Counted from the first letter of the stretch, positions 9,307 through 21,511 are shown. The stretch is DNA of 64,000 nucleotides from Dongia rigui (GCF_034044635.1 NZ_JAXCLX010000001.1:1736001-1800000); one strand, 5' to 3'. Made by a program: numbers and translations. Notes: generated by a model from the sequence alone, not told the origin.

Positions 9307-9383
9307 GTCATCCCCGGGCTTGACCCGGGGATCCACTGGTGCCGCTTGAGAGAGTGGATGCCCGGGTCAAGCCCGGGCATGAC
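9307..9383. repeat. Dispersed alphaproteobacterial palindromic repeat
   Basis: Two 31-base arms, 9307-9337 and 9353-9383, are inverted copies with only two mismatches, joined by a 15-base loop. The core is CCCGGGCTTGACCCGGG. It lies between the convergent DUF924 and DUF1636 genes. A related hairpin is at 48808-48842 and a shorter one at 912-931. Confidence 0.85.
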
Positions 9384-9391
9384 GATGATCT

Positions 9392-9742
9392 CTATTCGAT
9401 AAGGATTCCCGGTATCCGCCCGATGATCTTGCGCCGGATCGCCTTGGGGCGTTCCAGCAGCTTGGTCTGGCCGTCGGGCTTCTCGGCATAGAGTTTTGCC
9501 AGTTCGACCAGCGGTTCGAGATCGGCGGCGGGGTCGATTTCCGCCAGCATGTAGGTGGCCTTGCCCGGCGCCGCCAAAGCAACGCTCAAGGGCCGCGCGC
9601 AGTTCGACATGCAGGCCGTCCCGATGACGGCCATATCCGCCGGCAGATCGGCCGCCCCCAAAGCGTCGATGAAGCCCGGCCCCAACGGCGCATCCCCGGC
9701 CCCGCGCTTGCAGGTGGTGCAGACGAACAGCGTATGGCTCAA
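9392..9742 (-). CDS. DUF1636 family, probable Fe-S or metal-binding small protein
   Basis: A 116-residue protein with two Cys pairs, CTTC (residues 8 and 11) and CMSNC (residues 44 and 48), in the arrangement seen in thioredoxin-like [2Fe-2S] ferredoxins. I recognise it as DUF1636, a family often found near cobalamin or metal-uptake genes in alphaproteobacteria; no such genes are adjacent here. Cluster binding is inferred from the four cysteines. The start is the ATG complementary to 9740-9742. It is divergent from the Sel1-repeat gene. Confidence 0.75.
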   Translation of the reverse strand: MSHTLFVCTTCKRGAGDAPLGPGFIDALGAADLPADMAVIGTACMSNCARPLSVALAAPGKATYMLAEIDPAADLEPLVELAKLYAEKPDGQTKLLERPKAIRRKIIGRIPGILIE

Positions 9743-9845
9743 GGTTCAGGGTTCCCAACGAGGTAAAGGCGGCGCAAGGTCGGGCCCAAGCTGGCAATTT
9801 TCAAGCTCTTTCTGTAGATTGCGGCCCGGATCCACCCGATATGAG

Positions 9846-11252
9846 ATGATGATGCGCCGCCTGCTGCTTTCGACCGCCGCCCTCCTTGTCTCAGCGCAGA
9901 TGCTGATGAGCGCACCCGCCCGGGCCGATTACGCCGCCGCGGAAGCAGCCCTTCAGGCCGGCAATGTCGCGGGCGCCGTGCCGCTGCTGGCCGAGGAGGC
10001 CAAGCTCGGCAATCCGGTGGCGGCGTTCAACCTCGGCAAGATCTATCTGGACGGTGCCGCCGGTGCGCCGGATTTCACCCAGGCTGCCACCTATTTCAGG
10101 ATCGCCGCCGAAATCGACACGGCACCGCGCTATAATGGCGCAGCCCTCGGCGCCCAAGGGCCGCAGCTCATTTCCGCCGCCCAGATGTATGGGCAGTATG
10201 AACTGGGCCGGCTCTACGAGACCGGCAAGGGCGTGCCGCAGGATTATAACGAGGCCATCGGCTGGTACACGCGCGCGGCTGATCTTGGCAACATCAAGGC
10301 GATGCTGAAACTGGCCGTCGTCCAGCGTGAAGGCCTGCCCGGCATTCCGCCTGACCTTGCCAGTTCGACCAGCTGGCTGCAGCGCGCGGCGGAAATGGGT
10401 TCGATCCCGGCCGCCCTCGAGCTTGGCCGCGCCTATCAGGCGGGGATCGGCACGGCGCCGAACCCCAAAGAAGCGGTGAAGTGGTTCGAGATCGCCTCGG
10501 CGGGTGGTGCGGTGAGCGCCGAATACGGCCTCGGCACGCTTTACAAGAACGGCGTCAGCGGCCAGCCGGATTTTGTGCGCGCGGTCGAGCATTTCGAACG
10601 CGGCGCCAACGCGAAGGACCCGCGGGCGATGCTGGCGCTGGGCGATCTTTATGCCACCGGCCAGGGCGTTCCCGCCGACAAGGTGCAGGCCCACGCCTGG
10701 TACAGCCTTGCCACCGATAACGGCGCAGCGGAAGGCAGTGCCAAGGCAGCGGCTCTCGCGCAAGGGATGACGCCGCAGGAACTCGCCTCGGCGATCACCT
10801 TGCACGACAATTGGCAGCCCAAGGGCCAGGAGGTCGCGGCACCGGCTGCGACTGAACCGGCAGCGACTGAACCGCCTGTGCCCGCGCCGGCAGCGGTTCC
10901 CGTGGCAGCGGAACCCGCCGCAACGCCAGTTGCTGCACCCAGTGCGGCACCGGCAGCAGCGCCGGCACCCGATCTGCCGCCACTCTTCGAGGAACAGGCG
11001 CCCGCAGCGGCGGTACCTGCTGCAACAGCGCCGGCAACGGCGCCAGCTGCAACACTTCCGGCCGCCGCGGTTCCAGCACCAGCAGCAGCAACACCCGCCC
11101 CGGCAGCAGCCGTCAGCGACGCGGCGCCCGCTGTGGCCGTGCCGCTGCCGAAATCGACGCCGGCCACGACGGTGCCGCTGGATCCGCTGGCCGACCCGCT
11201 TTCCGACCCGTTCGCACAGCCGGCGCCCAAGCCCTTTGTGCCGACGCCCTGA
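9846..11252 (+). CDS. Exported Sel1-repeat protein with Ala/Pro-rich tail
   Basis: The 468-residue product starts with a signal peptide (MMMRRLLLSTAALLVSAQML, cleavage probably after ARA near residue 26). Several Sel1/TPR-like repeats of about 36 residues follow; clear units read YELGRLYETGKGVPQDYNEA and ALGDLYATGQGVPADKVQAH. The last ~140 residues are a low-complexity Ala/Pro/Glu region, which suggests a flexible periplasmic or envelope-spanning tail. Sel1 proteins usually serve as protein-interaction scaffolds. Three consecutive ATG codons at 9846-9854 make the exact start uncertain by two residues. No strong ribosome site is visible. Confidence 0.85.
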   Translation: MMMRRLLLSTAALLVSAQMLMSAPARADYAAAEAALQAGNVAGAVPLLAEEAKLGNPVAAFNLGKIYLDGAAGAPDFTQAATYFRIAAEIDTAPRYNGAALGAQGPQLISAAQMYGQYELGRLYETGKGVPQDYNEAIGWYTRAADLGNIKAMLKLAVVQREGLPGIPPDLASSTSWLQRAAEMGSIPAALELGRAYQAGIGTAPNPKEAVKWFEIASAGGAVSAEYGLGTLYKNGVSGQPDFVRAVEHFERGANAKDPRAMLALGDLYATGQGVPADKVQAHAWYSLATDNGAAEGSAKAAALAQGMTPQELASAITLHDNWQPKGQEVAAPAATEPAATEPPVPAPAAVPVAAEPAATPVAAPSAAPAAAPAPDLPPLFEEQAPAAAVPAATAPATAPAATLPAAAVPAPAAATPAPAAAVSDAAPAVAVPLPKSTPATTVPLDPLADPLSDPFAQPAPKPFVPTP

Positions 11253-11509
11253 CGACAGCGCGCTAGGGGTCCGGCATTCGGCGTCCGCGCTGTGCGGGCG
11301 ATCACATAATCGTCAGCGGGACATGACCGCGCTGCTTGCTATCTGTTATAGGCGGCGCGACACGAAAACTGGGATGGGCCGGCGATGGTCGCAGGTCTGC
11401 CGTGTTTCGGCCGCAATCACCCGCTTTGTTCGGGTGCTTTGCGAAAGAAGTTTCGCCGCAGCGCGCGTCAGCATGACCGCGGCATGATCACATGAAGGAG
11501 TTTTGGAAG

Positions 11510-13174
11510 ATGGGGAAATGGTGGAAGTCAGACCGGCTCGTCACGGTCTGCAAGAGCAGCCTTGCCGCCGGCAGTGTCGCAGCCCTGCTGCTGGTCGCCG
11601 CCTGCGGTGACAAGGAAGACAACGCCGCCAGCGGCGGCAATGCGGCCGCGACCTCGGCAGCGGCACCTGTTGCCGCCATCGATCCCGCCCAGGCACCCGT
11701 CATCCAGAAGGCGATCGAGGATTACCTGCAGGTGGCCGAGGGGCCAGCGGATCAGCGGATCATCCACCATACCGCCGTCAAGGTGACCCCAGGCACAGAT
11801 TCCTTTGCCGTCGCCATCGACGGCGTCTTCATCGGTGAGAAGGACGGCACCTATCTCGACATCGGCACCATCGGCTACAAGCTGACGCCCAAGGGCACGG
11901 ACGGCTTCACCGCCAGCGACCTGACCCACGCCACGCTCATTCCGGCCAAGGACAAGGACAATCTGGCGGTCGGATCGCTCTCCATCACCACCAAGGCCTT
12001 CAGCGGCGAATGGTCGAGCAGCCTGCAGACCTTCCTGTCGCTGGACTGGCAGGCGGCCGACATCACGGCCAAGGACAGCACGCCCCATGGCGGCAATTTC
12101 ACGGCGACCGGTTTCGGGACCAAGCTGACCAGTGCCGATAAGGGCAATGGTCTTTTCGATCAGAACGGCATCTTCGAACTGACCGGCTTCAAGGCCACCG
12201 ATACCGAAGGCGGCAGCTTCGAGATCGGCAAGCTCAGCGGCAATGGCCTGATGACCGGCATCAAGTTGAAGGAATATGTGGCCAAGACCCGCGCGTTGCA
12301 GGGCCTGATGGGCGAGATTGCGGAAGAAGCCGCCAAAGCTGAAAAGGCCGCCCAGACTGCGGCGACCAGCGACGCCACCAACGCGACGCCGACCCAACCC
12401 ACCGGCCTCAACGACGCCCAGGCCCAGAAGTTCGGCGGCCTCATCAAGGACATGGCGAGCCTTATCGGCGGGCTTACCTATGACGTCACCCTCACCGATG
12501 CGGCGTTCAAGAACAAGGATGGCAGCGCGCCGTTCAATCTCGGCGAAGGCAAATTCAACCTCGGCTTCACGGGTCTCGACCAGGAAAAGGCCACCGTCAA
12601 TCTGGGCCTCTCCCATGCCGGCCTCGTCATCAACGATCCGGATTTCGCCAAGGATCCGCTCTTTGCCAAGCTGCTGCCGGCCTCCGGCAAGCTCGACATC
12701 AACCTCACTGAGGTACCGTCGAAGGAGCTTTGGGCGTTGGTCGGCGACAACTTCCCCAACCTCGTCTCCAATGACCCCGCGCGCTCCGATGCGGCGGCAG
12801 GCGTCATGCTCATTGCTTTGCAGCAATTGCTGCAGAAGGCGCCGATGAAGCTCACCGTCGCCCCGTCCGGCCTCAATTCCGAGGTGATGCAGCTCGATGC
12901 CACCGGCAATTTCGATGTGAAGCCGGAAGCGACCCTGGGCGTCGTCGGCGCCCTCGATGTGGCGCTCCATGGCCTCGATGAAGCCATGAAACTCGCCAAT
13001 GAAGCGGCGCAGGGCTCGCCCAATGCGGCGCAGATCGTCGGCGGTCTTGCCATGATCCAGTCGATGGCCAAGCGCGAAACCGGCGGCGACGGCAAGCCCG
13101 TCGACAAGCTGAAGCTGGAGATCGATGCCGCGGGCGATGCCAAGGTCAACGGCATGTCGCTATCGGGTATGTGA
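11510..13174 (+). CDS. Unrecognised large lipoprotein
   Basis: I do not recognise the family. The start at 11510 is chosen because AAGGAG (11495-11500) lies 9 bases upstream; an in-frame ATG at 11492 is the alternative. The N-terminus has basic residues, a hydrophobic stretch and the lipobox LLVAAC, so the protein is probably lipidated at that Cys and held at the membrane facing the periplasm. After an Ala-rich linker, the ~500-residue body shows alternating polar/hydrophobic beta-type sequence (FAVAIDGVFIGEKDGTYLDI) and a short Ala/Glu/Lys helical insert near residue 280. Overall character resembles DUF945/YdgA-like proteins, but I cannot confirm this. It ends at a strong terminator. Confidence 0.75.
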   Translation: MGKWWKSDRLVTVCKSSLAAGSVAALLLVAACGDKEDNAASGGNAAATSAAAPVAAIDPAQAPVIQKAIEDYLQVAEGPADQRIIHHTAVKVTPGTDSFAVAIDGVFIGEKDGTYLDIGTIGYKLTPKGTDGFTASDLTHATLIPAKDKDNLAVGSLSITTKAFSGEWSSSLQTFLSLDWQAADITAKDSTPHGGNFTATGFGTKLTSADKGNGLFDQNGIFELTGFKATDTEGGSFEIGKLSGNGLMTGIKLKEYVAKTRALQGLMGEIAEEAAKAEKAAQTAATSDATNATPTQPTGLNDAQAQKFGGLIKDMASLIGGLTYDVTLTDAAFKNKDGSAPFNLGEGKFNLGFTGLDQEKATVNLGLSHAGLVINDPDFAKDPLFAKLLPASGKLDINLTEVPSKELWALVGDNFPNLVSNDPARSDAAAGVMLIALQQLLQKAPMKLTVAPSGLNSEVMQLDATGNFDVKPEATLGVVGALDVALHGLDEAMKLANEAAQGSPNAAQIVGGLAMIQSMAKRETGGDGKPVDKLKLEIDAAGDAKVNGMSLSGM

Positions 13175-13201
13175 ACCCTTTCTTCACCTTCGTGATGTTA
13201 G

Positions 13202-13240
13202 AACCGCGCCGATCGAACGTGATCGGCGCGGTTTCTTTTT
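13202..13240 (+). terminator. Rho-independent terminator after the lipoprotein gene
   Basis: A perfect 13-base stem AACCGCGCCGATC (13202-13214) pairs with 13221-13233 across a 6-base loop, followed by TTTCTTTTT. Confidence 0.95.
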
Positions 13241-13454
13241 GTCGCGTCGACGGCGTGGCCGAGGCCTGCGACATGCGATGCGATGATGTGCGAACTGTTG
13301 CGCCGATGACTCACCGAGCGCGAAATCTGTGGTCGTCATGCCACGCAAGAATCACTTCGCAGTGGATAAGCGCAAAAAAATATGTTGTGATATGCGTGAC
13401 ATGCATATTGACCGAGTCGCGATTTCAGCAACGACCGATGTGTTGGTCGCATCC

Positions 13455-14600
13455 ATGAGTGATGACGGGCCGCTCCCCGCCTATCGCGCGATGCAGCGTG
13501 GCGGTCGCTTGCACCATGATCCTGCGCAAGAGCTTGCCGCTGAGAAGCTGCAATCGCTCTACAATGCGCTGAAGGACTATCGCCTCGAAGGCGACAACGG
13601 CTCAGGTCTGTTCGCCTGGATCGATCGCCTCGGCCTCAGCCGCCATCGCGACGAACCGGCACCGCAAGGTCTCTATCTCTATGGCGGCGTCGGTCGCGGC
13701 AAGTCGATGCTGATGGACCTGTTCTTCGCCCATGTCCGGGTCGAGAAGAAGCGCCGCGTCCATTTCCACGCCTTCATGCTGGAAGTGCATGAGCAGCTGC
13801 ATCAATGGCGCCAGGAAAAACCCAAGCAAGTCGACCTCATCCCGGCGCTGGCCGAGAAGCTTGCCGATGAAGTTTCGCTGATCTGCTTTGATGAATTCCA
13901 CGTCACCAATATCGCCGACGCGATGATCCTGGGGCGCCTGTTCAGTGCGCTGTTCGAGCGCGGCGTGGTGATGGTGGCGACCTCCAACTGGGCGCCGGAC
14001 GACCTCTACAAGGGCGGCCTGCAGCGCGACCAGTTCCTGCCCTTCATCGCGCTTCTGAAAGAGAAGCTCGACGTCCTCGAACTGGATGGCGGGCGCGATT
14101 ACCGCCTGGCGCGCCTCAAGGACATGAGCGTCTATCATTACCCTTTGAGCGACCTTTCGGCGCGCCAGATGCGCGAGGCATTCGCGCGCCTCACCGACAA
14201 CGAGCCGCCGATCGCCAGTCATCTCACGGTGCAGGGGCGCCGCCTCGACATCTCGCGCCAGGTCGCCAATGCCCATGGCCGCGTCGCCTGGTTCGATTTC
14301 GACGAGCTTTGCGCCAAACCCTTGGGCGCCGCCGACTACCTCGCCATCGCCACGCATTACGATGTCGTGCTGCTGGATGGCGTGCCCAGCTTGAATGCCG
14401 ATCGCCGCAACGAAGCGCGCCGCTTCATGACGCTGATCGACGAACTCTATGAACACAAGGTGACGACGATCATCGCCGCCGCCGACAAACCCGAACGTCT
14501 CTATCCCGCCGGCGATGGTGCCTTTGAATTCGAACGCACGGTGAGCCGGCTCAACGAAATGCAGTCGGTCGACTATCTGACGCGACCGCATTTGACGTGA
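13455..14600 (+). CDS. zapE: ZapE/AFG1-family AAA ATPase
   Basis: Cytosolic P-loop ATPase of 381 residues. In E. coli ZapE associates with the Z-ring and mitochondrial homologues (AFG1/LACE1) act in protein quality control. Walker A is [14 protein letters not shown], Walker B is LICFDEFHV, and a conserved arginine region follows [19 protein letters not shown]. The start at 13455 gives the usual N-terminus [13 protein letters not shown]; the frame is open to 13329 but the extra residues are unlike the family. It sits immediately upstream of mdh, an arrangement common in alphaproteobacteria. The 280 bases before it contain the upstream gene's terminator and an AT-richer stretch that could hold its promoter. 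Confidence 0.93.
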   Translation: MSDDGPLPAYRAMQRGGRLHHDPAQELAAEKLQSLYNALKDYRLEGDNGSGLFAWIDRLGLSRHRDEPAPQGLYLYGGVGRGKSMLMDLFFAHVRVEKKRRVHFHAFMLEVHEQLHQWRQEKPKQVDLIPALAEKLADEVSLICFDEFHVTNIADAMILGRLFSALFERGVVMVATSNWAPDDLYKGGLQRDQFLPFIALLKEKLDVLELDGGRDYRLARLKDMSVYHYPLSDLSARQMREAFARLTDNEPPIASHLTVQGRRLDISRQVANAHGRVAWFDFDELCAKPLGAADYLAIATHYDVVLLDGVPSLNADRRNEARRFMTLIDELYEHKVTTIIAAADKPERLYPAGDGAFEFERTVSRLNEMQSVDYLTRPHLT

Positions 14601-14678
14601 GGTGAGGGGGAATTTTCGCGAGAAGAGTTAATGCCTCTTGCCCTTGTGGCAAATTCAGGTTATTAACTCAACATCTAG

Positions 14679-15865
<1,187 letters not shown>

Positions 15866-16140
15866 GTTTGGGCTTCTAATTAGAAGCTCAAAACGGCCTG
15901 CGACGGCGACAGTCCTATTTCTGTGTTCCGACGGGTTTCAGTTCAATTGGCTTGAACCCGCCCGGCACGGTGATAGAGTGCGATCTGCTGCACCACAGCA
16001 TATCGTCGGCTGTCGCTGTCGCCCGCTTTTTTTCTAAAGAGTTCTTAAAGACTTCCTAGGAAACAATCGCGCGGCCCGGTAGCTCGCGAATCGACCGCCG
16101 GGGTGCAGTCCTTCGCAACGCAGCAAGCGGGTCAGCCCGG

Positions 16141-17307
16141 ATGAACATCCATGAATATCAGGCCAAAGCCCTGATCAGGAAGTTTGGCGTCGCCGTTCCA
16201 GACGGTCACGTCGCCTACTCCGCCGATGAGGCGGTCGACGCAGCACAGAAATTGGGTGGCGGGCTTTGTGTCGTAAAGGCACAGATCCATGCCGGCGGCC
16301 GCGGCAAAGCGGGCGGCGTCAAGGTCGCCAAGACCACCGACGACGTGCGCTCCCTCGCCAAAACCATGCTCGGCATGACACTGGTGACCCATCAGACCGG
16401 CCCGGTGGGCAAGGTCGTAAAGCGGGTCTATGTCGAAGCCGGCTGCGACATCAAGCGCGAACTGTATCTGGGTATGCTGGTGGACCGTGCCACGTCGCGC
16501 ATCACCATCATGGCCTCCGAAGAAGGCGGCATGGAGATCGAAGAGGTCGCCGCCAAGAGCCCGGAAAGGATCCTCAAAGTCGCGGTCGATCCAGTGACCG
16601 GCGTTCAGGCCTTTCATTGCCGCCAGATCGCGTTCTTCCTGAAATTGACCGGCACCCAGATCGCCTCGGCGACCAAGTTCATCATGGCGCTCTATAAGGC
16701 CTTCGTCGACCTCGACTGCTCGATCGTCGAGATCAACCCGCTGGTCGTGACCGGTGCCGGCGACGTGCTGGCGCTCGATGCCAAGATCAATTTCGACGAC
16801 AACGCCCTCTTCCGTCACAAGGATGTCGAAGATCTGCGCGACCCGGATGAAGAAGATCCGGCCGAGTTGGAAGCCGCCAAGCACAGCCTCAACTACATCA
16901 AGCTCGACGGCTCGATCGGCTGCATGGTCAATGGCGCGGGCCTGGCCATGGCGACCATGGACATCATCAAGCTCTATGGCGGATCGCCGGCGAACTTCCT
17001 CGATGTCGGTGGCGGTGCCACCAAGGAACGCGTCACCGCAGCCTTCAAGATCATCCTCTCGGACCCGAATGTCGAAGGCATTCTGGTCAACATCTTCGGC
17101 GGCATCATGCGTTGCGATGTCATTGCCGAGGGTGTGGTCGCCGCCGCCCGCGAAGTGAGCCTCCACGTGCCGCTCGTCGTGCGTCTCGAAGGCACCAATG
17201 TCGAATTGGGTAAGAAGATCCTGGCGCAATCCGGGCTGCCCATCCTGTCCGCCGACAACCTCGCGGACGCGGCCGAAAAGGTCGTCAAAGCCGTGAAGGA
17301 GGCTTGA
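16141..17307 (+). CDS. sucC: Succinyl-CoA synthetase (ADP-forming) beta subunit
   Basis: ATP-grasp subunit of the alpha2beta2 enzyme that converts succinyl-CoA to succinate with substrate-level phosphorylation. At 388 residues it has normal length. It opens [17 protein letters not shown] and contains the grasp region [14 protein letters not shown]. The C-terminal flavodoxin-like domain holds [20 protein letters not shown] and [16 protein letters not shown]. It is separated by six bases from sucD. The 275 bases upstream, after the small basic protein, contain a small GCTTCT/AGAAGC hairpin without a T-tract (15872-15887), so transcription from mdh may continue. Confidence 0.97.
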   Translation: MNIHEYQAKALIRKFGVAVPDGHVAYSADEAVDAAQKLGGGLCVVKAQIHAGGRGKAGGVKVAKTTDDVRSLAKTMLGMTLVTHQTGPVGKVVKRVYVEAGCDIKRELYLGMLVDRATSRITIMASEEGGMEIEEVAAKSPERILKVAVDPVTGVQAFHCRQIAFFLKLTGTQIASATKFIMALYKAFVDLDCSIVEINPLVVTGAGDVLALDAKINFDDNALFRHKDVEDLRDPDEEDPAELEAAKHSLNYIKLDGSIGCMVNGAGLAMATMDIIKLYGGSPANFLDVGGGATKERVTAAFKIILSDPNVEGILVNIFGGIMRCDVIAEGVVAAAREVSLHVPLVVRLEGTNVELGKKILAQSGLPILSADNLADAAEKVVKAVKEA

Positions 17308-17313
17308 GGAATC

Positions 17314-18189
17314 ATGTCCGTACTCGTCAACAAAAGCACCAAAGTCATCTGTCAGGGCTTCACCGGCGCGCAAGGCACGTTCCATTCGGAACAGGCCATC
17401 GCCTATGGCACCAAGATGGTGGGCGGCGTCACCCCGGGTAAGGGCGGCACCAAGCATCTCGATCTGCCGGTCTTCGACACCGTCGCCGAAGCCGTCGCCA
17501 AGACCGGCGCCAATGCCAGCGTCATTTATGTGCCGCCGCCCTTCGCGGCCGACGCCATCCTCGAGGCGATCGACGCCAAGGTGGCACTTGCGGTCTGCAT
17601 CACCGAAGGCATTCCAGTGCTCGACATGGTGAAGGTGAAGCGCGCGCTGGCCGGATCGGCCACCCGCCTCATCGGCCCCAACTGCCCCGGCATCATCACG
17701 CCGGAAGAATGCAAGATCGGCATCATGCCGGGCCACATTCACAGGAAGGGCAAGATCGGCATCGTCTCGCGCTCCGGCACACTGACCTATGAAGCCGTTG
17801 CCCAGACCACGGCGGCGGGCCTTGGCCAGACCACCTGCATCGGCATCGGCGGCGATCCCGTCAATGGGACCAATTTCGTCGATTGCCTGGAACTGTTCCT
17901 TGCCGACGACGAGACACAGGGCATCGTCATGATCGGCGAAATCGGCGGCAATGCCGAGGAAGACGCGGCCGAATTCTACAAGGCAGCCAAGAAGAAAAAG
18001 CCCATTGTCGGCTTTATTGCCGGTGTCACGGCCCCTCCGGGCCGGCGCATGGGCCATGCCGGCGCCATCATCAGCGGCGGCAAGGGCGGTTCGGGCGACA
18101 AGATCGAGGCCATGAAATCCTCGGGCTTCGTCGTCGCGGATTCCCCGGCCGCGCTGGGCTCCTCCATGCTGAAGGCGATGGGCAAGTAG
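17314..18189 (+). CDS. sucD: Succinyl-CoA synthetase alpha subunit
   Basis: CoA-binding and phosphohistidine subunit, 291 residues. The CoA-binding Rossmann start reads [20 protein letters not shown], and the phosphorylated His lies in the [14 protein letters not shown] motif near residue 246. The conserved [15 protein letters not shown] region that contacts the nucleotide end is intact. It sits six bases after sucC and forms a stable complex with it. It is followed by a 421-base gap before sucA. Confidence 0.97.
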   Translation: MSVLVNKSTKVICQGFTGAQGTFHSEQAIAYGTKMVGGVTPGKGGTKHLDLPVFDTVAEAVAKTGANASVIYVPPPFAADAILEAIDAKVALAVCITEGIPVLDMVKVKRALAGSATRLIGPNCPGIITPEECKIGIMPGHIHRKGKIGIVSRSGTLTYEAVAQTTAAGLGQTTCIGIGGDPVNGTNFVDCLELFLADDETQGIVMIGEIGGNAEEDAAEFYKAAKKKKPIVGFIAGVTAPPGRRMGHAGAIISGGKGGSGDKIEAMKSSGFVVADSPAALGSSMLKAMGK

Positions 18190-18610
18190 CCAGTGACGGG
18201 GTTCCCCCAAAACGGGCTCTTTTTTGCGTCCATAAACACCCTACCGGGTTCCGGGTTGATATCCTGGGACCCGGTTGCTATCTCCAGAAAATCCTTCCCC
18301 AGCCAGTAGCTGCGGGAAACGGTAACCATTGGGTAACCATCCCATGCGCAAATGAGCAGCAGGATGTGTCGGGGAAGTTGCCGAGACCGCCCCTTCGATG
18401 GGCTGTGTTGGCCCCTTCCCCGACACATCTGCAATGACCGGACGGGCGGAAGATCCGCCGGACATTGGCTAAACCGACCATAACAACCGTCGACGACAAT
18501 TGCCGCCGAGATATCGTGGCGTCAGGACTTGGAGCAGGGGCCAGGACCGAGCGATGCTAGACTTTTTGGTGGCTTGACCTCTTCTGGGCAGCGGCCCAAA
18601 CGGGTGAATC
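18190..18610 (+). promoter_or_regulatory. Gap between sucD and sucA with an inverted repeat and repeated GGTAACCAT
   Basis: No convincing gene. Two direct GGTAACCAT copies lie at 18321-18329 and 18332-18340. A perfect 15-base inverted repeat, 18363-18377 against 18415-18429, encloses 37 bases that can themselves fold. A T-run at 18219-18224 lacks a good stem. This probably holds the sucAB promoter and leader control. Confidence 0.55.
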
Positions 18611-21511
18611 ATGAACCAGCCAAATCCGAACCTTCAGCCGGTCCCCAACTTCCTCTCCGGCCCCAACGCGCCCTTCATCGAAGAGCTCTATGCCAAATAT
18701 CTGACCGATCCCAATTCGGTCGATGATTCCTGGCAGGCCTTCTTCGCCGATTTGAAGGAAGAAGCGGCCGCGGCCTTGAAGGATCTGCACGGCGCCAGCT
18801 GGGCGCCGCGCGAACGCGATGTCGAGATCGGCAATGGCATGGCCGCCGGCGCCACCGACCTTACCCACAGCGATGCCGGCCGGCGCGCCTTTGCCGGCGG
18901 TCATGTCAGCGCTGCCGAGCAGCGCGCGGCCGCCCGCGACTCCCTTCGCGCCATCATGCTGGTGCGCGTCTATCGCGTGCGCGGGCATCTCGAGGCCAAT
19001 CTCGATCCGCTGGATCTGAAGCCCCGCGCCAAGCATCCCGAACTCGACTACCGCACCCATGGCTTTACCGAAGCCGACCTCGACCGCGAGATCTTCCTCG
19101 ACGGTGCCATGGGCTTCGAGACGGCGACATTGCGCCAGCTCATCCACGCCCTGCGCCAGACCTATAGCGGGTCGATCGGCGTCGAATACATGCACATCCA
19201 GGATTCCGACCAGCGCAAATGGCTGCAGCAGCGCATGGAAGGCAGCCGCAACCAGCGCGACTTCACGGATCGTGGCAAGCGCGCGATCCTCGAGCGACTG
19301 ACCGAAGCGCAGATGTTCGAGAACTTCCTCGACAAGAAATATACCGGCACCAAGCGCTTCGGCCTCGATGGTGGCGAGACGACGATTCCCGCCCTCGAAC
19401 AGATCATCAAGCGCGGCAGCCAGCTCGGCATCAAGGAAGTGGTCATCGGCATGGCGCATCGTGGACGCCTCTCGATGCTCGCCAATTTCATGAACAAGCC
19501 CTATGCCGCCATCTTCTCGGAGTTCCAGGGCAACGCCTCGAGCCCGGAGGACGTCCAAGGCTCGGCCGACGTCAAATACCATCTCGGCACCTCGGCCGAC
19601 CGCGAGTTCGATGGGCGCATCGTGCATCTGTCGCTGACCGCCAACCCGTCGCATCTTGAATGCGTCAACACCGTGGTCCTCGGCAAGGTTCGCGCCAAGC
19701 AGGACCAGCGCAAGGACAAGAACCGCGAACAGGTGATGGGCCTGCTGCTCCATGGCGACGCGGCGTTTGCCGGCCAGGGCCTGGTGCCGGAATGCCTCGA
19801 GCTGTCGCAGTTGTTCGATTACGAAGTCGGCGGCACCATCCACTTCATCATCAACAACCAGATCGGCTTCACCACCAGCCCGACGGCCTCGCGTTCCGGC
19901 CCCTATTGCTCGGACATCGCCAAGGCCATCCAGGCACCGATCTTCCACGTCAACGGCGACGATCCGGAAGCGGCCTTGCATGTGGCGCGCGTCGCCATGG
20001 ATTTCCGCCACGAGTTCAACCACGACGTCATCATCGACATGTTCTGTTATCGCCGTTACGGCCATAACGAGAGCGATGAACCGGCCTTCACCCAGCCGAT
20101 CATGTACAAGAAGATCGCAACGCACCCGACCGTGCGCCAGATCTATGCGCAGCAGCTGGTCGAAGAAGGCAGCATCACCCAGGACGAAGTCGACGGCATC
20201 ATGAACGCCTTCCAGGCGCGCCTCGATGCCGAATTCGAAGCCTCGACTTCCTACAAACCCAACAAGGCCGATTGGCTGGAAGGCGCCTGGGCGGGTCTTG
20301 CCATCGCCTCGGGCGACGAGCGCCGCGGCGAGACCTCGGTCGAGGCCGACAAGCTGCAGATGATCGGCAAGGCCATGACGACGGTGCCCGGCACCTTCAA
20401 TCTCAATCGCAAGATCGCCCGCCAGCTCGCCCAGAAGGAAGAGATGTTCAAATCCGGCGAGGGCATCGACTGGGCGACCGGCGAAGCGCTCGCTTTCGGC
20501 ACGCTGCTGGATGAGGGCTTCGGCGTCCGCCTCTCCGGCCAGGATTGCAAGCGCGGCACGTTCAGCCAGCGCCATGCGGTCTTTACCGACCAGGAGACCG
20601 AGGAGGAATACGTACCCCTCAATCATATTCGCAAGGACCAGGCCTTCTTCGAGGTCATCAACTCGCCGCTCTCGGAAGCCGGCGTGCTCGGCTTCGATTA
20701 CGGCTACAGCCTGGCTGAGCCGAAGACGCTGGTGCTGTGGGAAGCGCAGTTCGGCGATTTTGCCAACGGCGCCCAGGTCATCATCGACCAGTTCATCTCA
20801 TCGGGTGAATCGAAATGGCTGCGCATGTCGGGCCTCGTCATGCTGCTGCCCCACGGCTATGAAGGCCAGGGACCTGAGCATTCATCCGCCCGTCTTGAGC
20901 GCTATCTGCAGCTTTGCGCCGAGGACAACATGCAGGTGGCGAACATCACCACGCCGGCCAACTATTACCACGCCCTGCGCCGGCAGCTGCACCGCAACTT
21001 CCGCAAGCCGCTCATCATCATGACGCCGAAATCACTGCTGCGTCACAAGCTGGCGGTCTCAAAGCTTGCCGAATTCGGCCCCGGCACGACCTTCCACCGC
21101 CTGCTGTGGGACGACAATGCCAAGCTGGTCGACAAGAAAATCAAGCGCGTCGTCCTGTGTAGCGGCAAGGTCTATTACGACCTCTATGAGGAGCGTGAGA
21201 AGCGCGGGATCGATGACGTCTACATCATGCGCGTCGAGCAGCTCTATCCATTCCCGGACAAAGCGCTGGCGGCCGAGCTGAAGCGCTTCCCCGGCGCCGA
21301 AGTGGTCTGGTGCCAGGAAGAGCCCAAGAACATGGGTTCCTGGTTCTTCGTTGCACCGGAAATCGACACCGTGATGGAAGAACTGGACACCAAACAGCGG
21401 CGCGTGCGTTACGTGGGGCGCCCGGCTTCGGCGTCGCCGGCCACGGGCCTCTATAAACGTCACATCAAGGAACAGGCAAAGCTGGTGGACGAAGCGCTCA
21501 GCATCAGCTGA
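18611..21511 (+). CDS. sucA: 2-oxoglutarate dehydrogenase E1 component
   Basis: Thiamine-diphosphate-dependent decarboxylase of the 2-oxoglutarate dehydrogenase complex, 966 residues, slightly longer than E. coli SucA. The N-terminal segment [18 protein letters not shown] is the usual peripheral helix that contacts E2. Active-site and ThDP regions include [17 protein letters not shown], the histidines of [20 protein letters not shown], and the [13 protein letters not shown] magnesium-ThDP stretch. The C-terminal transketolase-like half carries [20 protein letters not shown]. It is followed by sucB after 53 bases. No sequence defects are visible. Confidence 0.97.
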   Translation: MNQPNPNLQPVPNFLSGPNAPFIEELYAKYLTDPNSVDDSWQAFFADLKEEAAAALKDLHGASWAPRERDVEIGNGMAAGATDLTHSDAGRRAFAGGHVSAAEQRAAARDSLRAIMLVRVYRVRGHLEANLDPLDLKPRAKHPELDYRTHGFTEADLDREIFLDGAMGFETATLRQLIHALRQTYSGSIGVEYMHIQDSDQRKWLQQRMEGSRNQRDFTDRGKRAILERLTEAQMFENFLDKKYTGTKRFGLDGGETTIPALEQIIKRGSQLGIKEVVIGMAHRGRLSMLANFMNKPYAAIFSEFQGNASSPEDVQGSADVKYHLGTSADREFDGRIVHLSLTANPSHLECVNTVVLGKVRAKQDQRKDKNREQVMGLLLHGDAAFAGQGLVPECLELSQLFDYEVGGTIHFIINNQIGFTTSPTASRSGPYCSDIAKAIQAPIFHVNGDDPEAALHVARVAMDFRHEFNHDVIIDMFCYRRYGHNESDEPAFTQPIMYKKIATHPTVRQIYAQQLVEEGSITQDEVDGIMNAFQARLDAEFEASTSYKPNKADWLEGAWAGLAIASGDERRGETSVEADKLQMIGKAMTTVPGTFNLNRKIARQLAQKEEMFKSGEGIDWATGEALAFGTLLDEGFGVRLSGQDCKRGTFSQRHAVFTDQETEEEYVPLNHIRKDQAFFEVINSPLSEAGVLGFDYGYSLAEPKTLVLWEAQFGDFANGAQVIIDQFISSGESKWLRMSGLVMLLPHGYEGQGPEHSSARLERYLQLCAEDNMQVANITTPANYYHALRRQLHRNFRKPLIIMTPKSLLRHKLAVSKLAEFGPGTTFHRLLWDDNAKLVDKKIKRVVLCSGKVYYDLYEEREKRGIDDVYIMRVEQLYPFPDKALAAELKRFPGAEVVWCQEEPKNMGSWFFVAPEIDTVMEELDTKQRRVRYVGRPASASPATGLYKRHIKEQAKLVDEALSIS

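Noticed and set aside
15872-15887. GCTTCT-AATT-AGAAGC hairpin as a terminator after the small basic protein gene
   Set aside because: The stem is only six base pairs and no T-tract follows on the plus strand.
16132-18210. A 692-codon minus-strand open frame
   Set aside because: It is antisense to sucC and sucD, both with all catalytic motifs; its product shows only the His/Asp/Gly-rich composition of a shadow frame.
18190-18226. Terminator after sucD
   Set aside because: A run of six T is present but I could not draw a stable stem directly before it.
18557-20626. A 689-codon minus-strand open frame
   Set aside because: It is a shadow of sucA, with no domain motif or ribosome site.
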